Notes: generated from the sequence alone by a model not told the origin. Shown: positions 25,026-38,504, numbered from the stretch's first letter. The stretch: 64,000 nucleotides of DNA from Apostichopus japonicus (GCF_037975245.1 NC_092578.1:3792501-3856500); one strand, 5' to 3'. Made by a program: numbers and translations.

Positions 25026-25427
25026 TGACCAAAAAAACAAAAAAATCTTTTTGTAGATTTGTTTTTTATTTTCTAAAACTCCATCGGTAGTCAAAACTTA
25101 GTTGTCCATTTATATGCGAAATTCGAAACTAAACTTACCAAGTTATCAGGGGGTGATTTTCTGAACACGTTTCATTATAATATTGGCAGAAAATTTCCTA
25201 TACCCACAAAGCAAACCTGAACAGGGGCGTCGAGGGCCAGTTCTTGTCATGGGGATAATTATGTCACCCGGCCTCTTTTCATGTCTTACCCCCCCCCCCC
25301 GGCTCCTCTATTTACCTCTGGCCCGCGGCTATAGTGACTGCAGAGCAAGTCTTCCTCTCGTCATACCTGAGCCCGAGCATTACTCTTTGATTTAATACAC
25401 CATTTAATGCTTAACGCTTCGCACCTA
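25026..25427. other. Intergenic, nothing recognised
   Basis: It contains a C-run at about 25290-25300 and otherwise nothing notable. Confidence 0.4.
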
Positions 25428-25899
25428 TGGAAAGCCATTTTAACATTAAATCGGTAATTATAGATATCTTAAAATGTTTCTTATTTTAGATATCTTAAAT
25501 TCTATTTCAGATATCTAAAATTAAATTTGAGATATCTGAAATTTAATTCGAGCTATCTGCAATTCTATTTCAGATATCTGAAATTGAAATTCGAGATATC
25601 TGAAAATCTATTTCAGATATCTGAAATAGGATTGCAGATATCTCGAATTCAATTTCAGATATCTCGAATTCAATTTCAGATATCTCGAATTCAATTTCAG
25701 ATATCTCGAATTCAATTTCAGATATCTTGAATTCAATTTCAGATATCTGAAATTCTCTGGTATATCGAGATATCTGAAATTGATTTTAAGATATCTGCAA
25801 TTATTTGTAGACATCTTAAATAAATTGGAGATATCTGTAATTTAATTTGAGAGATCTGAAATTATTTAATTCCTTATTAAATGTTAAAACGGCTTTCCA
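25428..25899. mobile_element. Mariner-like MITE filled with AGATATCT palindromic repeats
   Basis: The ends TGGAAAGCCATTTTAACATT (25428) and, on the minus strand from 25899, TGGAAAGCCGTTTTAACATT are inverted repeats. Each is flanked by TA (25426-25427 and 25900-25901). The whole interior (about 25462-25860) is a tandem array of units of about 21 bp centred on the 8-bp palindrome AGATATCT (about 17 exact copies), with spacers rich in GAATTC and GAAATT. Most units are themselves palindromic. There is no coding capacity. Confidence 0.85.
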
Positions 25900-25901
25900 T
25901 A

Positions 25902-27060
25902 CGCACCAAACTAATCATACACTAGAGACAGAAAACTTTCCGATTCTTTAACATGAACATATTCAGATAGACCTAAATGTCTTATTACCTGACATATTTT
26001 ACTAAAGTAATGTTTGCTATTAATACGCATTTATTTAATTTTAGTAATTGGGTTCTCTTAAATAATAAATACAAGCAACGCTTGCCCTCAAGAGCCAACT
26101 GATAGAAATTTCGCGGTATAGCTTTTACAATAAATCAATAAATTGTATAAAAACAAAAAAACTTTCCCTGGTAAAATAACTGTAATATTGTTTACCTGTC
26201 GGGTTCAGATGAAGCGTGTCTAATGCAATCTCCTGTCAACTTAAGGCCGGTTGATTGTTTTACCGCGACAAGTTTTAGATGAAAGGGAAAACAAAATGAT
26301 AAGGCTTAACTTATACGACATCAGATAAAAAAATCTTATGAACACAGTATATACTGAGTTTGCTTACATTGGCAAAATACTGCTCATTTGATGCCGTGAC
26401 ATTAGCACAGTTGGTATAATCCTGGCTCTAGTTTTATCCCATTTTCATCTTTCCTGGGGCATTTATACAGCACGTCTCTGCATGCTGACATTTGCATATT
26501 GATAAGAAAAAACTCTCTGAAGGTCCACAGGCACAAGTCGGATAAATCAGTTAAAATTCTTTAAGGGGGGATCCTGTTTACGCATTTTGCTTAGAGTACT
26601 AATGACCCGACCTGTTTTTGTCCCCTTCTTCATCTTCTTCTTGTTTCTGCCTCTCTCTTTCGTGTCTCCCATTGATCTGTTGATGTTTATCGGTTTGGTT
26701 GTTTTCTTTTTCTTTCTTTCTCTCTCTCTCAACTTTACTCCGAAATACTTTTCGGCGTTTTGGTTTTTTCCCTCATGGCATTACGTCACAACAACCGCAG
26801 TCGTCGGGGTATACTTATTGTACTTATCAGTATAGGCTTTTGTACAAAAATGAATATTGTAAGGATGAACACATGCACAGACCACAATCTTAGAAGCCCA
26901 AAAAAAAAAAACCTATGAGAGGAATTTTCGGCTCGGGAGATAATATGGTTCGAAAGGCTAAGGAATGCCAAGGGGAAGGGGGAGGGAAGGGGATATATTT
27001 TTTTTATCCAACACGAGATGTCATATATTAGGTGAGACATTTTTGTTTTAGTCTTAGCAT
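25902..27060. other. Intergenic, nothing recognised
   Basis: Pyrimidine-rich tracts occur at 26617-26730 with matching open frames on both strands that are low-complexity artefacts, plus short A and T runs near 26900 and 26995. Confidence 0.4.
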
Positions 27061-27350
27061 ACTCTGCTAAATTCGACCTACACTGTTCTACGATGGGCTA
27101 CCATTCTGTTACATGTACTTAAATGATCTACCATACTCTGTCATGCTCTACCGAACAATTTTACCATCATCTACGATGTTCACCCACTGTGCATGTTTTG
27201 CCATGGTCTTCCATCTGTCCATGTTAAACGTGGCATGTTCTGCCATTTACTTCTCTTGAGTGCCCTACTACACGTCCTCCGACTTTCTTCCGCGCTCTAA
27301 CAGGCTCTACCCCGACACTCTATACTCTTAACAGCTCTAACGTATTATAT
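27061..27350. repeat. Degenerate CTACCATGTT-type short-period repeat
   Basis: Words such as TCTACCAT, TCTGCCAT, TTTGCCATG and CTCTACC recur at irregular intervals of about 11-25 bp across roughly 300 bp. This looks like a decayed minisatellite. No exact period can be fixed by eye. Confidence 0.45.
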
Positions 27351-27620
27351 AATGCATATACTCTTCCACTCATGTTCTATAATGCCTTATCATGATAAAC
27401 AAACCGACAGCGCAACGTTCCTATAGACCCGGTCACTTGATTCTTTTAACTCGGTTTTAGCATTGTGAAGGAAACATGCACTACAGACCGTACTGCTTAT
27501 AATCATCATATATTATACTGACATTATTACCATAATATTCCAATTATTCTTTATCAAATATTTCAACCTATTCTATCCTGTGAAGATCATCTTTCTTATA
27601 GATTAAATGAGAATCGTGAA

Positions 27621-27902
<282 letters not shown>

Positions 27903-27982
27903 ATCCCTTGTGTTTCCTGTTTATGTGCAAGATAACATATTTATTGCGGTAAAATGAATTCCAAATAAATTATATATATATA

Positions 27983-28841
27983 TTCCATAGTATATTACGT
28001 TATCTCGTACCACATGCATAGCAATGCCCGATAATAAACTTTCGAAAGGATCGACCGTTTTAATAAATTTCTCGGACAGCGAATATTGACACTGAATAGA
28101 TAGAGCAGTGAAATTGTTAACTTTTCAACAGAACAGAACGTAAAAGTGAAACCAAATATTCAAAGGCATAGTTAGCTCTTTGTTTATGAAATATAAAACT
28201 TATATAGTGTGATAAACATGTTTGGGCTGCATCAGTAACTTTATACACTTATAGAACCTACCAAGGTATGAGGTATAACACCATTTTTAAAATGTCAGGT
28301 TTGTAAAAAGTTATTTAACTTAACATTATTTTATAAGTCGTTAAACATGTACATTTCAACTTAAAGGGATATACATTATTCCAGAAAATATTATCCAATG
28401 ATTTTTTTTATATTAATTATCCAAAATGGCTGATTGTAAATTTAAGGCCCTTCTCACTCTGTAAGAGGCACCTATTGTACGATTTGTGAGGGTAACACGT
28501 GGTTCTTTATTCTGTATACATGTCACTTCTTCATCTGTAAGGGGCGCGACTTTATTTTAAAGGGAAGAACCCATTGATAGACACGGGATACATGTCTGTC
28601 GACGAAGGACACGTGTTGATCTTAAAGTCGCAGTTATGGTGATCGGTGAGGAACGCGTCAGACAGTATTACACTTTATAGGTCAAGAGACACGATTTAAG
28701 ATCGGCGTGGGTCACAGTCATTTATAATTTCAAGATATTTTTCGATTATGGTATAAAAAAAATGAGACAAAACGTCAAGAATTTGTCAGAAAAAGTATCA
28801 AAGTATTGCAAAATGTACACGTAACTGATACCCATTCATCT

Positions 28842-28842
<1 letters not shown>
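27983..28842. other. Intergenic, nothing recognised
   Basis: No coding, RNA or repeat structure was recognised. Confidence 0.4.

Positions 28843-28920
<78 letters not shown>
28843..28920. repeat. (TA)n microsatellite
   Basis: A pure TA tract of nearly 80 bp. Confidence 0.92.
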
Positions 28921-28923
<3 letters not shown>

Positions 28924-30119
28924 ATCCACTATGTATACTGAGATGGCAATCATTACGAATCAACTATAAGTATGTGCTACTCTTGGGAAATTAACCTGCT
29001 AGCAGTGTTCTAAATAACTGATCATATCGTTGTTTTCTCTGCATAAGGGCTTTGAATTGCATTGCGGCGCCTATCATGCATATAGGCTTATACAAAACTA
29101 TATATCGTCAAGATTAAATTGAAAATTGCAAAATGAAAAACGTGCAGTCAATATTTTCTCAAAATGACGCCTTGAAGTCAACAATCACTTAAAATACTAC
29201 CCACTACATCTTATATACTCTGTATTTTACTCTCCGATTTAGAACTTATTGTCTTTAGTTTCTTCAAACAGATTACGATTGACCGTTTCCGTGTTTTCGT
29301 GTAAAAAAAGCCAATACAAATAAACTAGTCCTCTATTATTTGCTCAAGTTGTGACGTTATAAGCAATCAATATTTCATTTAGTTTCATTTTGTTCACGCA
29401 CTCGTCGACAACACATTTTTTTCTTTCAAATTCTTTCAAATTCTTTCTCATTCTCTATCTCTCGCTCTTCATTCTACATCTGACACTACCAAGAGTCCGA
29501 GACATGATTATGAAGTTTCAAAGACATCCTGTACACTGAGGGGACAATTTCAAGGTTATGCGATAGAGGCCTAGCTGATTAGACTTTCGGAGTTTCCATC
29601 ATGTTTTTACTTAAGATGAATTAAGAACGTTACACATATATATACCTTCTTCAGCCACTCATGCTCTCTAAAATCCCTGGAGGGTTTAAATGCTACAAAA
29701 TAGTTGATAATATCTATACGGAAAGAGAATAACTATTGGCTAAAAGGCAAAAACAAATTTGTCTGAGTGGGCTCTTTGGTAATTAGACCGGCATCGAATA
29801 ACATATCTTATATGTTAGCAGTACAGATGGAAACTCTTCATGTTGCCAAGGGGTGCAGATGTATACGATCTTGAAAATGTCTTCAATACTTTAGGGCAAA
29901 AAAAAAACTCTTTCCTCAACTTAGAAAATGTGGTTACGAAATTGGTACAGTTTCTACATGATCAATCAAAAATGCAGTCATTCAAACCATACTATATCTC
30001 GAGTAACAGACGACGAGATATTAAGATGGGGTTTTCACCTAACTGTCTGGAACGTCTGGAACGTTCTCTTCAACGTAATTGATTTATTGTCTGCTGCATG
30101 CCAGATTAGTCCTCTAAAG
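28921..30119. other. Intergenic, one unassigned open frame
   Basis: A plus-strand frame at 29840-30082 (80 residues, mixed composition, no low complexity) ends shortly before the hAT element at 30120. I do not recognise the product and see no splice or promoter support, so I do not call it a gene. The rest is unremarkable. Confidence 0.35.
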
Positions 30120-30430
30120 CAGGGGTTCCCTAACTGGGGTACATGAACCCTGAAAGTCAAAACTAGAGTCCTTTTTTGTTGAGCTAACATCTGATATAAT
30201 TTAGTAATGAACAAAAGTCGTACCTATCAACAAACTCTTTTTGCGTTCCATACGCATATGTTGCCATAGTATTACCGTACCATGCATGTGATACTTGATC
30301 TTTTACGAAGCACTTTATGCGTATTATAGTATAATAATGACTCAGACCGTGTCTCGAAAAGTTGGGGGCTCGTGGGCAACTCTGACATCCACATGGGGTT
30401 CTTGGGGGGGATAAAGTTAGGGAATCCCTG
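30120..30430. mobile_element. hAT-type MITE with 8-bp target duplication
   Basis: The left end CAGGGGTTCCCTAACT and right end AGTTAGGGAATCCCTG are inverted repeats, flanked on both sides by the identical octamer CTCTAAAG (30112-30119 and 30431-30438). It is 311 bp long. A second family member in opposite orientation lies at 58588-59265. No transposase frame is present. Confidence 0.93.
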
Positions 30431-33340
30431 CTCTAAAGGTAACATACGCCCATTAAAATCCCCATTGACTTAAAAACTAAATCACCAAAGGAATGTGGTC
30501 CTTAAGTCTAGATAGAAGTTCTCACCAGCTAAACGCTACCCATCACTAGATAGCTGGCCTTTCATGGGCGCCATCAATTTTCCGTATCATGACCGTGCAG
30601 ATTTTTTTTGCTATTCGAGCCGGAAGTTTTCGTCACTTGTAAACAAACCTCTTCACTCAGTAGTGAACAATTTTCGTACGCTGCTCCTGGGAGGCCTATT
30701 ATAAGGGGGTCTACAATTGCCTCAATTGACCCAATTTTTGCACCACATGTACTTTCATGCATGCTCTTCGACATGAAAGCCAAAAGAAACTAGATCCTGA
30801 TTGATAACGTATCAAAAAAGATGTTTTCCTACTGCATTTTGGCACTTTTCCATAAGGAGAACATCCGGGCGGATTGATATAGACTCTAATATGAGTATGC
30901 CACCTAAAGGGTTCAGAGTGCATGAAATGTCTGGATGATAATTCATATACACCCGATTCACATATTATCATACGATGATATTGTATCATAATAATATAAA
31001 ATATAACATCCACAATAATATTGTTGTAAATAGTAGGACATGGTACAATGATATATTATGATAACATTTATCGTTAATTTCTTTAATATTTCAGTACAAT
31101 AGTAATGTACACTATATCATGTGAATTGGCTGTCGCATTCTATCAATACGTCACACAATAGGTGGGTCTCAAAGTTGTTCCTCCCCTCCCCCCCCCCACC
31201 CCTCAATGATAGATGGAGCTAACACTTTAAAGTTCGCTGTTTACTTCAGCATCTCTCTATTCTTCTATAAATGCCCGCCTCTTTTGTGACGGATAGCGGC
31301 AGACGACAGGAAGGAAAATCCAGTCGTTAAGAATGTAAATAATGTAGCGTTTGTGTTGTACAAAGCTGATATGAGAGAGATTCGTGCAGGACACAGACGA
31401 CATTTACCTATCAAAATCCTCATAAATAATAATGTCAACTTGACTTTAACGACTTATGGCGCCCCTAGACAAAGCTACTCGTCAGTATTTAAGAAAAATA
31501 GGGGCAGGAGGGGGGAAAGTTTATGGACAACTTCCTCGGAATTGAGAAATTACTATCATCGGTGTGCAAAATAATTTACCCCTTGGATAGAGAGGAATTG
31601 TAGTTGAAAAGAAGCTTCATCTGATGAATCGAGAGATGATTCTGTAAGCACCGTTCGGAATATAGTTTTTGTGTTTGTTTGTTTTCGATCTTATCAAACA
31701 TCACTTGCCCACTTGTGTACCTCTTGATAACCTGAGAGACAGCAGCGAGAAGATATTTTACCCTCGGGTAGCTATTAATATTACTTTTATCCTCCTCTGA
31801 AGTTGACAAGGTTAACCTCGTAGATGTCGATAAAGCGTGCAACGTGTGTTCGTGTATAATAGCTATGTCCGAGAGATTTTAACGTTAATCATGTGAGGTT
31901 ATATGAAGGTATTAAATTTACCTAAAATACATGAAAATTTCGCAAAACTGTTGACAAGCTCTCTGTTAAACAACAAAGAAACGTTTTTGTCCGCTTGTTC
32001 GGCAATTTCATCAATTGTCCTAGTATTATTCAAAATAGGTAATGGATCAAAGTAAGACAAATATACAAAGATTCTTACGACAACATATTACCGCACGAAC
32101 ACATCTTTTTGCTATATATTAATAGTAAGCAAAATTTAAAAAAAAAAATATTCGACTTCATTTTTGGAAATAATATTTAATTTATTAACGATTACATTAT
32201 AAGTCAAAAATGATATTTTTTGGAAACACCCGAATCGCTCATACAGTCTATACTTTAAATCGGTATTATTGATAAACATTCGCAATAATTGGGTAATAGG
32301 TCAATTTTCGTTGCTTAGACACAGCCAAATATTAACACTAAATATAATTAATTAATAATAATTAATCTATCACATTAAAGTGTTTACTACAGGGACTAGA
32401 CCATTTTTTTTAATTTCATGTTTAGATCAAATGAAGGACGTATACAAAGAAAGCATTATGTTGGTTAGTATAGGCTATACTATTATCTTTATGTCGTAGC
32501 GTTACGATAAATAATTCAACCGCAGGCTCTCCAATCTGCAAAAATATAAAAAATATTATTTTTACACCGATGTGCTGCGTTTTTTATGTATGACCTTAAA
32601 AATAGCGAATTTGCATCATCAATTCTTGCAAAAGTATAAAACTTTAATGTTTGAAAAGCTAAACTTACTATGACCTCGGTTCCCCTCAGGTACGATGGTT
32701 TGTTATATGTTATTGTATACAACATTCATTTGGAAATATAAATAGTATGGGTATAGTTGATGCCAATATTCATCGGGGAGACCGGGCTGACTGGTATGCA
32801 GTATTATACTGTATAGTTGATACGAACAATCAATGAAGATTTCATTTCGAAGGAGCGAAGTTACACGGGTTAGTTAATGAAGAAAATGTTTATTACACAA
32901 TGAATTACTTTTCTACTTATAGACCCCAAAAACGTGAAGGTGTAGATCCGGCTGTCGACTGAAATAAACAAAGAAATAATAATAATAATAGTCAACACAC
33001 ATCTTTGGGATGGGGATGATTTTCGGTTCGCTATACAGCAACCGAAATTTTTTATTGGCAAAAGTTAGTTTATTGGTAAGTATATTGACTGAGTATTCGC
33101 CGACTTGAGCAAAACAATTGAACTGAAAAAATTCGTAGAAATTACCGAAGAACTGAAAGTAATTGGTTTCTAGCTGAATACTGGATTTCATCGTCCGATT
33201 ATGCATTGCCGTAATAAGAAGCAGCCATTCGTATACAGTGTGGTTAAACAGGCATAAACGGGTGTAGGGGAAACAGGCAGTGGTCTTGTGAGGCCTGGCA
33301 GGCAATCGTGCAGTGAAGGGTACAGTCAGTGGGGTAAAGC
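30431..33340. other. Intergenic, nothing firmly recognised
   Basis: The plus frame 30608-30793 contains a short stretch reminiscent of retroelement RT but is too weak to call. AT-rich sequence at 30960-31130 is bounded by GATTCACAT and ATGTGAATT, possibly a small decayed TIR element. A C-run lies near 31180-31200 and (AAT)n near 32975-32990. Other frames (31353-31842, 32913-33305) have no family motif. Confidence 0.4.
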
Positions 33341-34050
33341 GTGACAGGCACTAGCTTACGGCGAGCTGTGACAGGCATTCGTAGGGTGAAGGTTAGCAGA
33401 CATATATACGGATGAGACGTGACAGGCATTAGTTTACGGTTAGGTGTGACAGGCGTTAGCATAGGGCGTGGCGTGACAGGTATGCGTATTTGGTGAGACG
33501 TGACAGGCACTAGTTTACAGTGAGGTGTGACAGGCGTTAGCATAGGGCGTGGCGTGACAGGTATGCGTATATGGCGAGGCGTGACAGACATTCGTAGGGT
33601 GAAGATTAGCAGACATTGGTGGTATAGGTGTATCATTTGACGCATGAGACGTGACAGGCATTAGTTTACGGTTAGGTGTGACAGGCGTTAGCATAGGGTG
33701 TGACGTGACAGGTATGTGTATATGGTGAGTCGTGACAGGCATTCGTAGGGTGAAGGTTAGCAGACATCGGTATACGTGCATCATTTGACGGATGAGACGT
33801 GACAGGCATTAGTTTACGGTTAGGTGTGACAGGCGTTAGCATAGGGTGTGGCGTGACAGGTATGTGTATATGGCGAGGCGTGACAGACATTCGTAGGGTG
33901 AAGATTAGCAGACATTGGTGGTATAGGTGTATCATTTGACGAACGGGACGTGACAGGCACTAGTTTACGGTGGGGTGTGACAGGTGTTAGCATAGGGTGT
34001 GGCGTGACAGGTATGCGTATATGGTGAGACGTGACAGGCATTATTATGGA
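33341..34050. repeat. Higher-order minisatellite built on GTGACAGGC subunits
   Basis: The basic subunit of about 27 bp begins GTGACAGGC(A/G) or GTGACAGGTATG. Variants alternate in a fixed order (TTAGTTTACGG, TTAGCATAGGG, TGCGTATATGG, TTCGTAGGGTG plus a longer spacer), giving a higher-order unit of about 148-151 bp; equivalent positions are at 33651, 33799 and 33950. The first part has a shortened and partly doubled order. All three minus-strand phases stay open over long stretches, giving Thr-Pro-Val-rich frames, but with no start, splice or flanking support I treat it as a non-coding minisatellite. Confidence 0.88.
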
Positions 34051-35069
34051 GTAGAAGACATTAATATGGTGAATGGTAGAATCAGATGCCTCGAGAAACA
34101 GGTCACGATCCGATGACAATTATGTCACAGGACCGCCTTTTTTTAAAAATCTTTCCCCCAACTGGTTATGAAACAGAGAAAACATTGTTGTCACATAGAT
34201 CCGTATCCCAAACTCACATCTCGCCAGGCCTATCTATATAGAGGGCAGTGATAAGGTGAATGATACATGATATATGTAGGGTAAAGGGTAGGAGGCATTA
34301 ACATGGCGGTGAATGGTGACCCACCGTATGGACAGGGGTTCTGTACACATTATTAGTACTGCGTAATTTAAACGCAACTTAAATGAGCACAAGCAACCAG
34401 CTAGGTTTAGAGTCAAGTATACTATATGCGTTCATTGACCTATACGTTGTAATAACCCTGATATGGAAAGCCGCGTCTAGATTTGCTTCTTTATTTTCCC
34501 CTTTTGATTATGCTTTACCAGTACAAAAAGTCTATTAGCTTTAAGCGACTGTACTTTTTTGGATGGTAAGAAAATATTGTAAGAAATAATAAAAAAGTAG
34601 ACTGTAGGTTTGTTAATTACAGACTTGTCATGGAGAACCATCGGTCTTTAATCTTGGTGGGATCACATGACCACTCATGGGGTACTCCAGCCGTCTTAGA
34701 GTAGATTGTCGTCGTCTAGTTTAATACCTATTAAAGAATTCAAAAATCCAAAATAAAACAGAATATATTGAACAAAGTTACAAGTACTATATTTGTATTT
34801 CTGATTAAAAGCTGCAATTAAATTTCGTCTTCTCAGTGGTTCAATCAGGAGTCCTTTTGTTTTAGAATTAACTTCTCCTGCGTAAAATATGAACATGTCA
34901 TAATAATATACTCACACTAAATTGAGTACGGTGAGCAATCTTCATTTTAATTTTTAACTCGATTCCTCTGAGATCATGATGTGACGTCATGTTAGATGAA
35001 AGAGCAGACACAAATACCATTGGTGGCCAAACATTGTCTCCTGTTGTAATGTAAGTTTTAACGCTTCTT
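34051..35069. other. Intergenic, nothing recognised
   Basis: Unique-looking DNA between the minisatellite and a TA-rich microsatellite. No gene or element end was recognised. Confidence 0.4.
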
Positions 35070-35246
35070 TTAATGTATATATGTATATGTGTGTATGTAT
35101 GCGTGTATGTATGGGTATATATATAAATATATTTACATACATATACATATACATATATACATATATATATACATATATATATACATATATATATACACAT
35201 ACATATATACAATATATATATATATATATATACACATACATATATA

Positions 35247-35279
<33 letters not shown>

Positions 35280-35434
35280 CATATATAAATATATATATAT
35301 ACATATATACATATATACATATATATACATATATATATATACATATATATATATACATATATACATATATATATATACATATATATATATACATATATAT
35401 ACATATATATATATATATCTATATATATATATAT
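35070..35434. repeat. (TATATACA)n-type compound microsatellite
   Basis: About 360 bp of alternating TATATA and TACATA units, including two copies of TACACATACATATATACAAT (about 35192 and 35230). Long Tyr-Ile frames on both strands are artefacts of this repeat. Confidence 0.9.
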
Positions 35435-37526
35435 CAAAACATCTTTGATTTTCTCGTGTTCCGAAAGAACTCACTCTCTGATCGTTAATGGTTATTATAT
35501 ATGCGTGGCTTCTTTCATTTTTTTAGCTGACTCTACTCTTTTTGATCAAACCAGAGATAACTGTGTACGATTCAAGCAGTTCCCCTGATATACATTTATT
35601 TAACGTTAACTCTTAAAGACATTTATCAAAAGAAAAAACCTTGATATATTCTTGACGGAAGTCAAATCGATAATTATTTCCTTTCAAGTTTCTAAGCTAG
35701 AGGACTGATCTTAAACCCCTCAATATTCTGTCAGAAACATCAGTATACCGTAACCTTCAAAAAGAAGCTTTTACAAGACAATATTGTGTAATATGAGGAG
35801 CTGTCAATTTCACGTTACCCTAACAAACACAAAAAATGGTGAGGAACATATTTCAACTTGTCTTTTATGTCAAAGATAATCTCCGACTATCGATAATGAT
35901 AACCGTACTTTCAGGGGTGGCAGAGCTTGGTGGGAGGGGCGGGATGGGGTGGTGGTCGCATTGCGAAGAAAAGTGTCTCTTTTCATAAATGAGAAGTGCA
36001 TGATTTTTTTTAATGTATGGTAGATTGTTGTACTTTTTTTTCTTTATTTCTATTGCAATGAAACAACCCTAGTGCCCTATTATTACTTAGAAAATGACCT
36101 TTTGTATAGAGATCAATAAAGAAAAAGTACTTCAGAAATGCCGTTTAGTTGAAAAACATTCAACTACTGGAAGCTGTGGTACAGAATGTACAGAGGGTCC
36201 ATTTTGTCAGGATTTGAGGTGATTTTGCTCCCGATGCCCTTCAAAGTTTGTGCCTCTCCCACTAGCCCTAATTACTGTAGGGTGTATAAGAATCGCCCCT
36301 TGTTAGTCCCAGAAAATTTTACTGACATTGTCGTATTCCGAGAAATTTCCTTAAAAGTGGAAACACTGTCATGAACTTATTTTATGCAATAGATCGTTGT
36401 ACTTATTACTGGGGATAAATTATGCCCCATTGCAGAAACAAAGAACCAACAGTATATGCACTTTTTAGTTTTCATTCATGCAATAATTAAACGGAAACGG
36501 GAAAAAATCCTCTGCTAAAATGTTGTGGTTATCACGTTTGAATTGTACTGACCCAACATTGATGACGAAAAAAATTTCACCCATACAATAATAGAACGAC
36601 CTGCAACTTGTTTACAATCGACATACCACAGAGAAACGTTATAGAGCTGAAATTGCAATCTGCTCAACACTATATAGGTTATTCTCACATGTCGTATTCC
36701 CCAAACAAACTGTTGAAAAGTTGAAATTGCAAATCTGCCAAGTAGTCAATTTGCAGAGAACGACATCGAACTAGATAGGAATCCTGAATAACGAGTAAAT
36801 ATTTGACTTGATGAAGTCTCCCACAGGTGGAATTATTTCCCAAAATGACGGGAAAATTAAGACGGAAGACATATTGTTACTCACACCTAAACGCATACTG
36901 GTAATGAATACTAAAAACTTCAAAAAACATATTTCATGATCATTGCATATATGATTTGTGGCCTACATTTGATCATAACTGAAAAATCTACAGAAGTCGA
37001 TGTTTTTATGGGCCCTCACTTGACGACAAGAAATTGTTTCTCCAGACCATGGTTCACGACTATTCAAACGTTATATCCACAACATTTCAGCAAATTTGGA
37101 CAAATGGTCTATAGGAGGAGTATAGCATCCGTAAACGTTTATATAATATATAATATATTATATACGGTAATATATATATATATCATATATAATGGAATGC
37201 ATGAAAAATCAACTCACACGAACCACTGACGACGGAAATTTCAGCCAAATCGAATGAAAATGACGAAATGGCAGTCATTCAAACAGGCACGGTGCTGAAA
37301 CATGACAGACTATCGGCAGAATCGCACGATCGCTATATAGCTCAAATGGAAAGCTTTCGGCTGTGCTAAAAATATGTTTTTTTATAGCTTTTCAAGTTTT
37401 TACAAGTGCTGACATACAATAAAAGAAATTAGACATTATTAAGGATGTGCATATGATTCTTAACATAATTGAGACTTAAACCTCCATCCTGCTATTTCTC
37501 TCCGAGTCTCTCTTTAGTTAGTTATC
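35435..37526. other. Intergenic, nothing recognised
   Basis: There is a G-rich patch at about 35914-35960 and TA-rich sequence at 37140-37195. The frames at 36186-36374 and 36936-37229 have no recognisable motif. Confidence 0.4.
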
Positions 37527-37582
37527 ATGTTCATAAAATATAAAAGTGCATATATATATGCACTTTTATATTTTATGAACAT
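37527..37582. repeat. Perfect 56-bp palindrome centred on TA repeat
   Basis: The sequence reads identically on both strands from 37527 to 37582. Arms (ATGTTCATAAAATATAAAAG onwards) meet at a short alternating TATATATA core with no spacer. Transcribed, it would give a perfect hairpin. Confidence 0.95.
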
Positions 37583-38504
37583 TTTCAAGGATGTAATTTT
37601 TCTCCGATGGTAATTGTGTAGTGATGTAGACAACACAGTGTACGTGCATTTAATCTAGTTGTATATGTAATGTTAAGATGATAACTTTGATATGAAACAC
37701 GTGTTAATATGTGTATTACATTTAATGAACAAAACAAGACACACTGTAGATCATGACAAAAACACCGAAGTGTGTGTAATTTGGAACAGGCTGGCAAGCA
37801 ACAAGGACGATTTTTTTTTTTAATTTTTAATTTTGGTGACATTTGCACGAAAGATTCGACTTGTAGATCAGATTTTGTGTTCATCAATTAATCCTGGTAT
37901 TTATCAAGTCTGATAAGGGCTAAAAATAACGCGCCTCATTCTACGATAGAGCACGTTTTCATACTTCATCATTTTTTGCTTTTCTTTTTTTTTACCATTT
38001 TTATATATAGTTCTTACCTCGCATACAGGTATTGCGGTACTGTATAGTCACTATATATAGTTCTAATAGTATGTTGGTGTAGGCGTCTAGTATGTTCCAT
38101 AGTTCTGTAAGTTTCGGTTGAAATTGAAACAATTTAATTTATTATTTTCTCTCCATGGAAATCGCAAACATACAAATGAAGATACATAAAAGACAAGAAA
38201 AATATTAAACAATACTTAACGACTTATACCGGTTTAAGTCATGTGACGAGAAAAATGTTACAAAAACGTACCGTAAGTGTTACCATTTCGACATGTCGAG
38301 TGTACATTATGATGTAGTTTGGTAATGTGTTTTCAAAGCATGATAAAACGTGATAAGCGTTCATACAAGCCATTTTCTCAACATAGTGAGTTCTCACTTT
38401 TTGGAATTAAGAGTGTAATATTATGGTAATTTAGCGAAAATGATCTATAAAACCACTTATTATATATCAATTATTTAAGACATATTTTGTTTATATAAAC
38501 ATAC
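37583..38504. other. Intergenic, nothing recognised
   Basis: I searched the minus strand here for a pore or M3 exon that would continue the glutamate-receptor-like exon at 38505-38725 and recognised none. Confidence 0.35.

Noticed and set aside
25212-25230. Another hAT terminus (CAGGGGCGTCGAGGGCC)
   Set aside because: No matching inverted end or 8-bp duplication was found downstream or upstream.
30608-30793. Retroelement RT fragment with an APGRPIIRGSTIASI stretch, faintly like Penelope-type RTs
   Set aside because: Only one short stretch resembles the motif, flanking residues do not fit, and the complementary strand is equally open. A profile search with Penelope RT would decide.
33244-34119. 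A mucin-like repetitive protein gene on the minus strand
   Set aside because: Open phases follow from the 27-bp period; no start context, signal peptide, splice support or continuation outside the array was seen.
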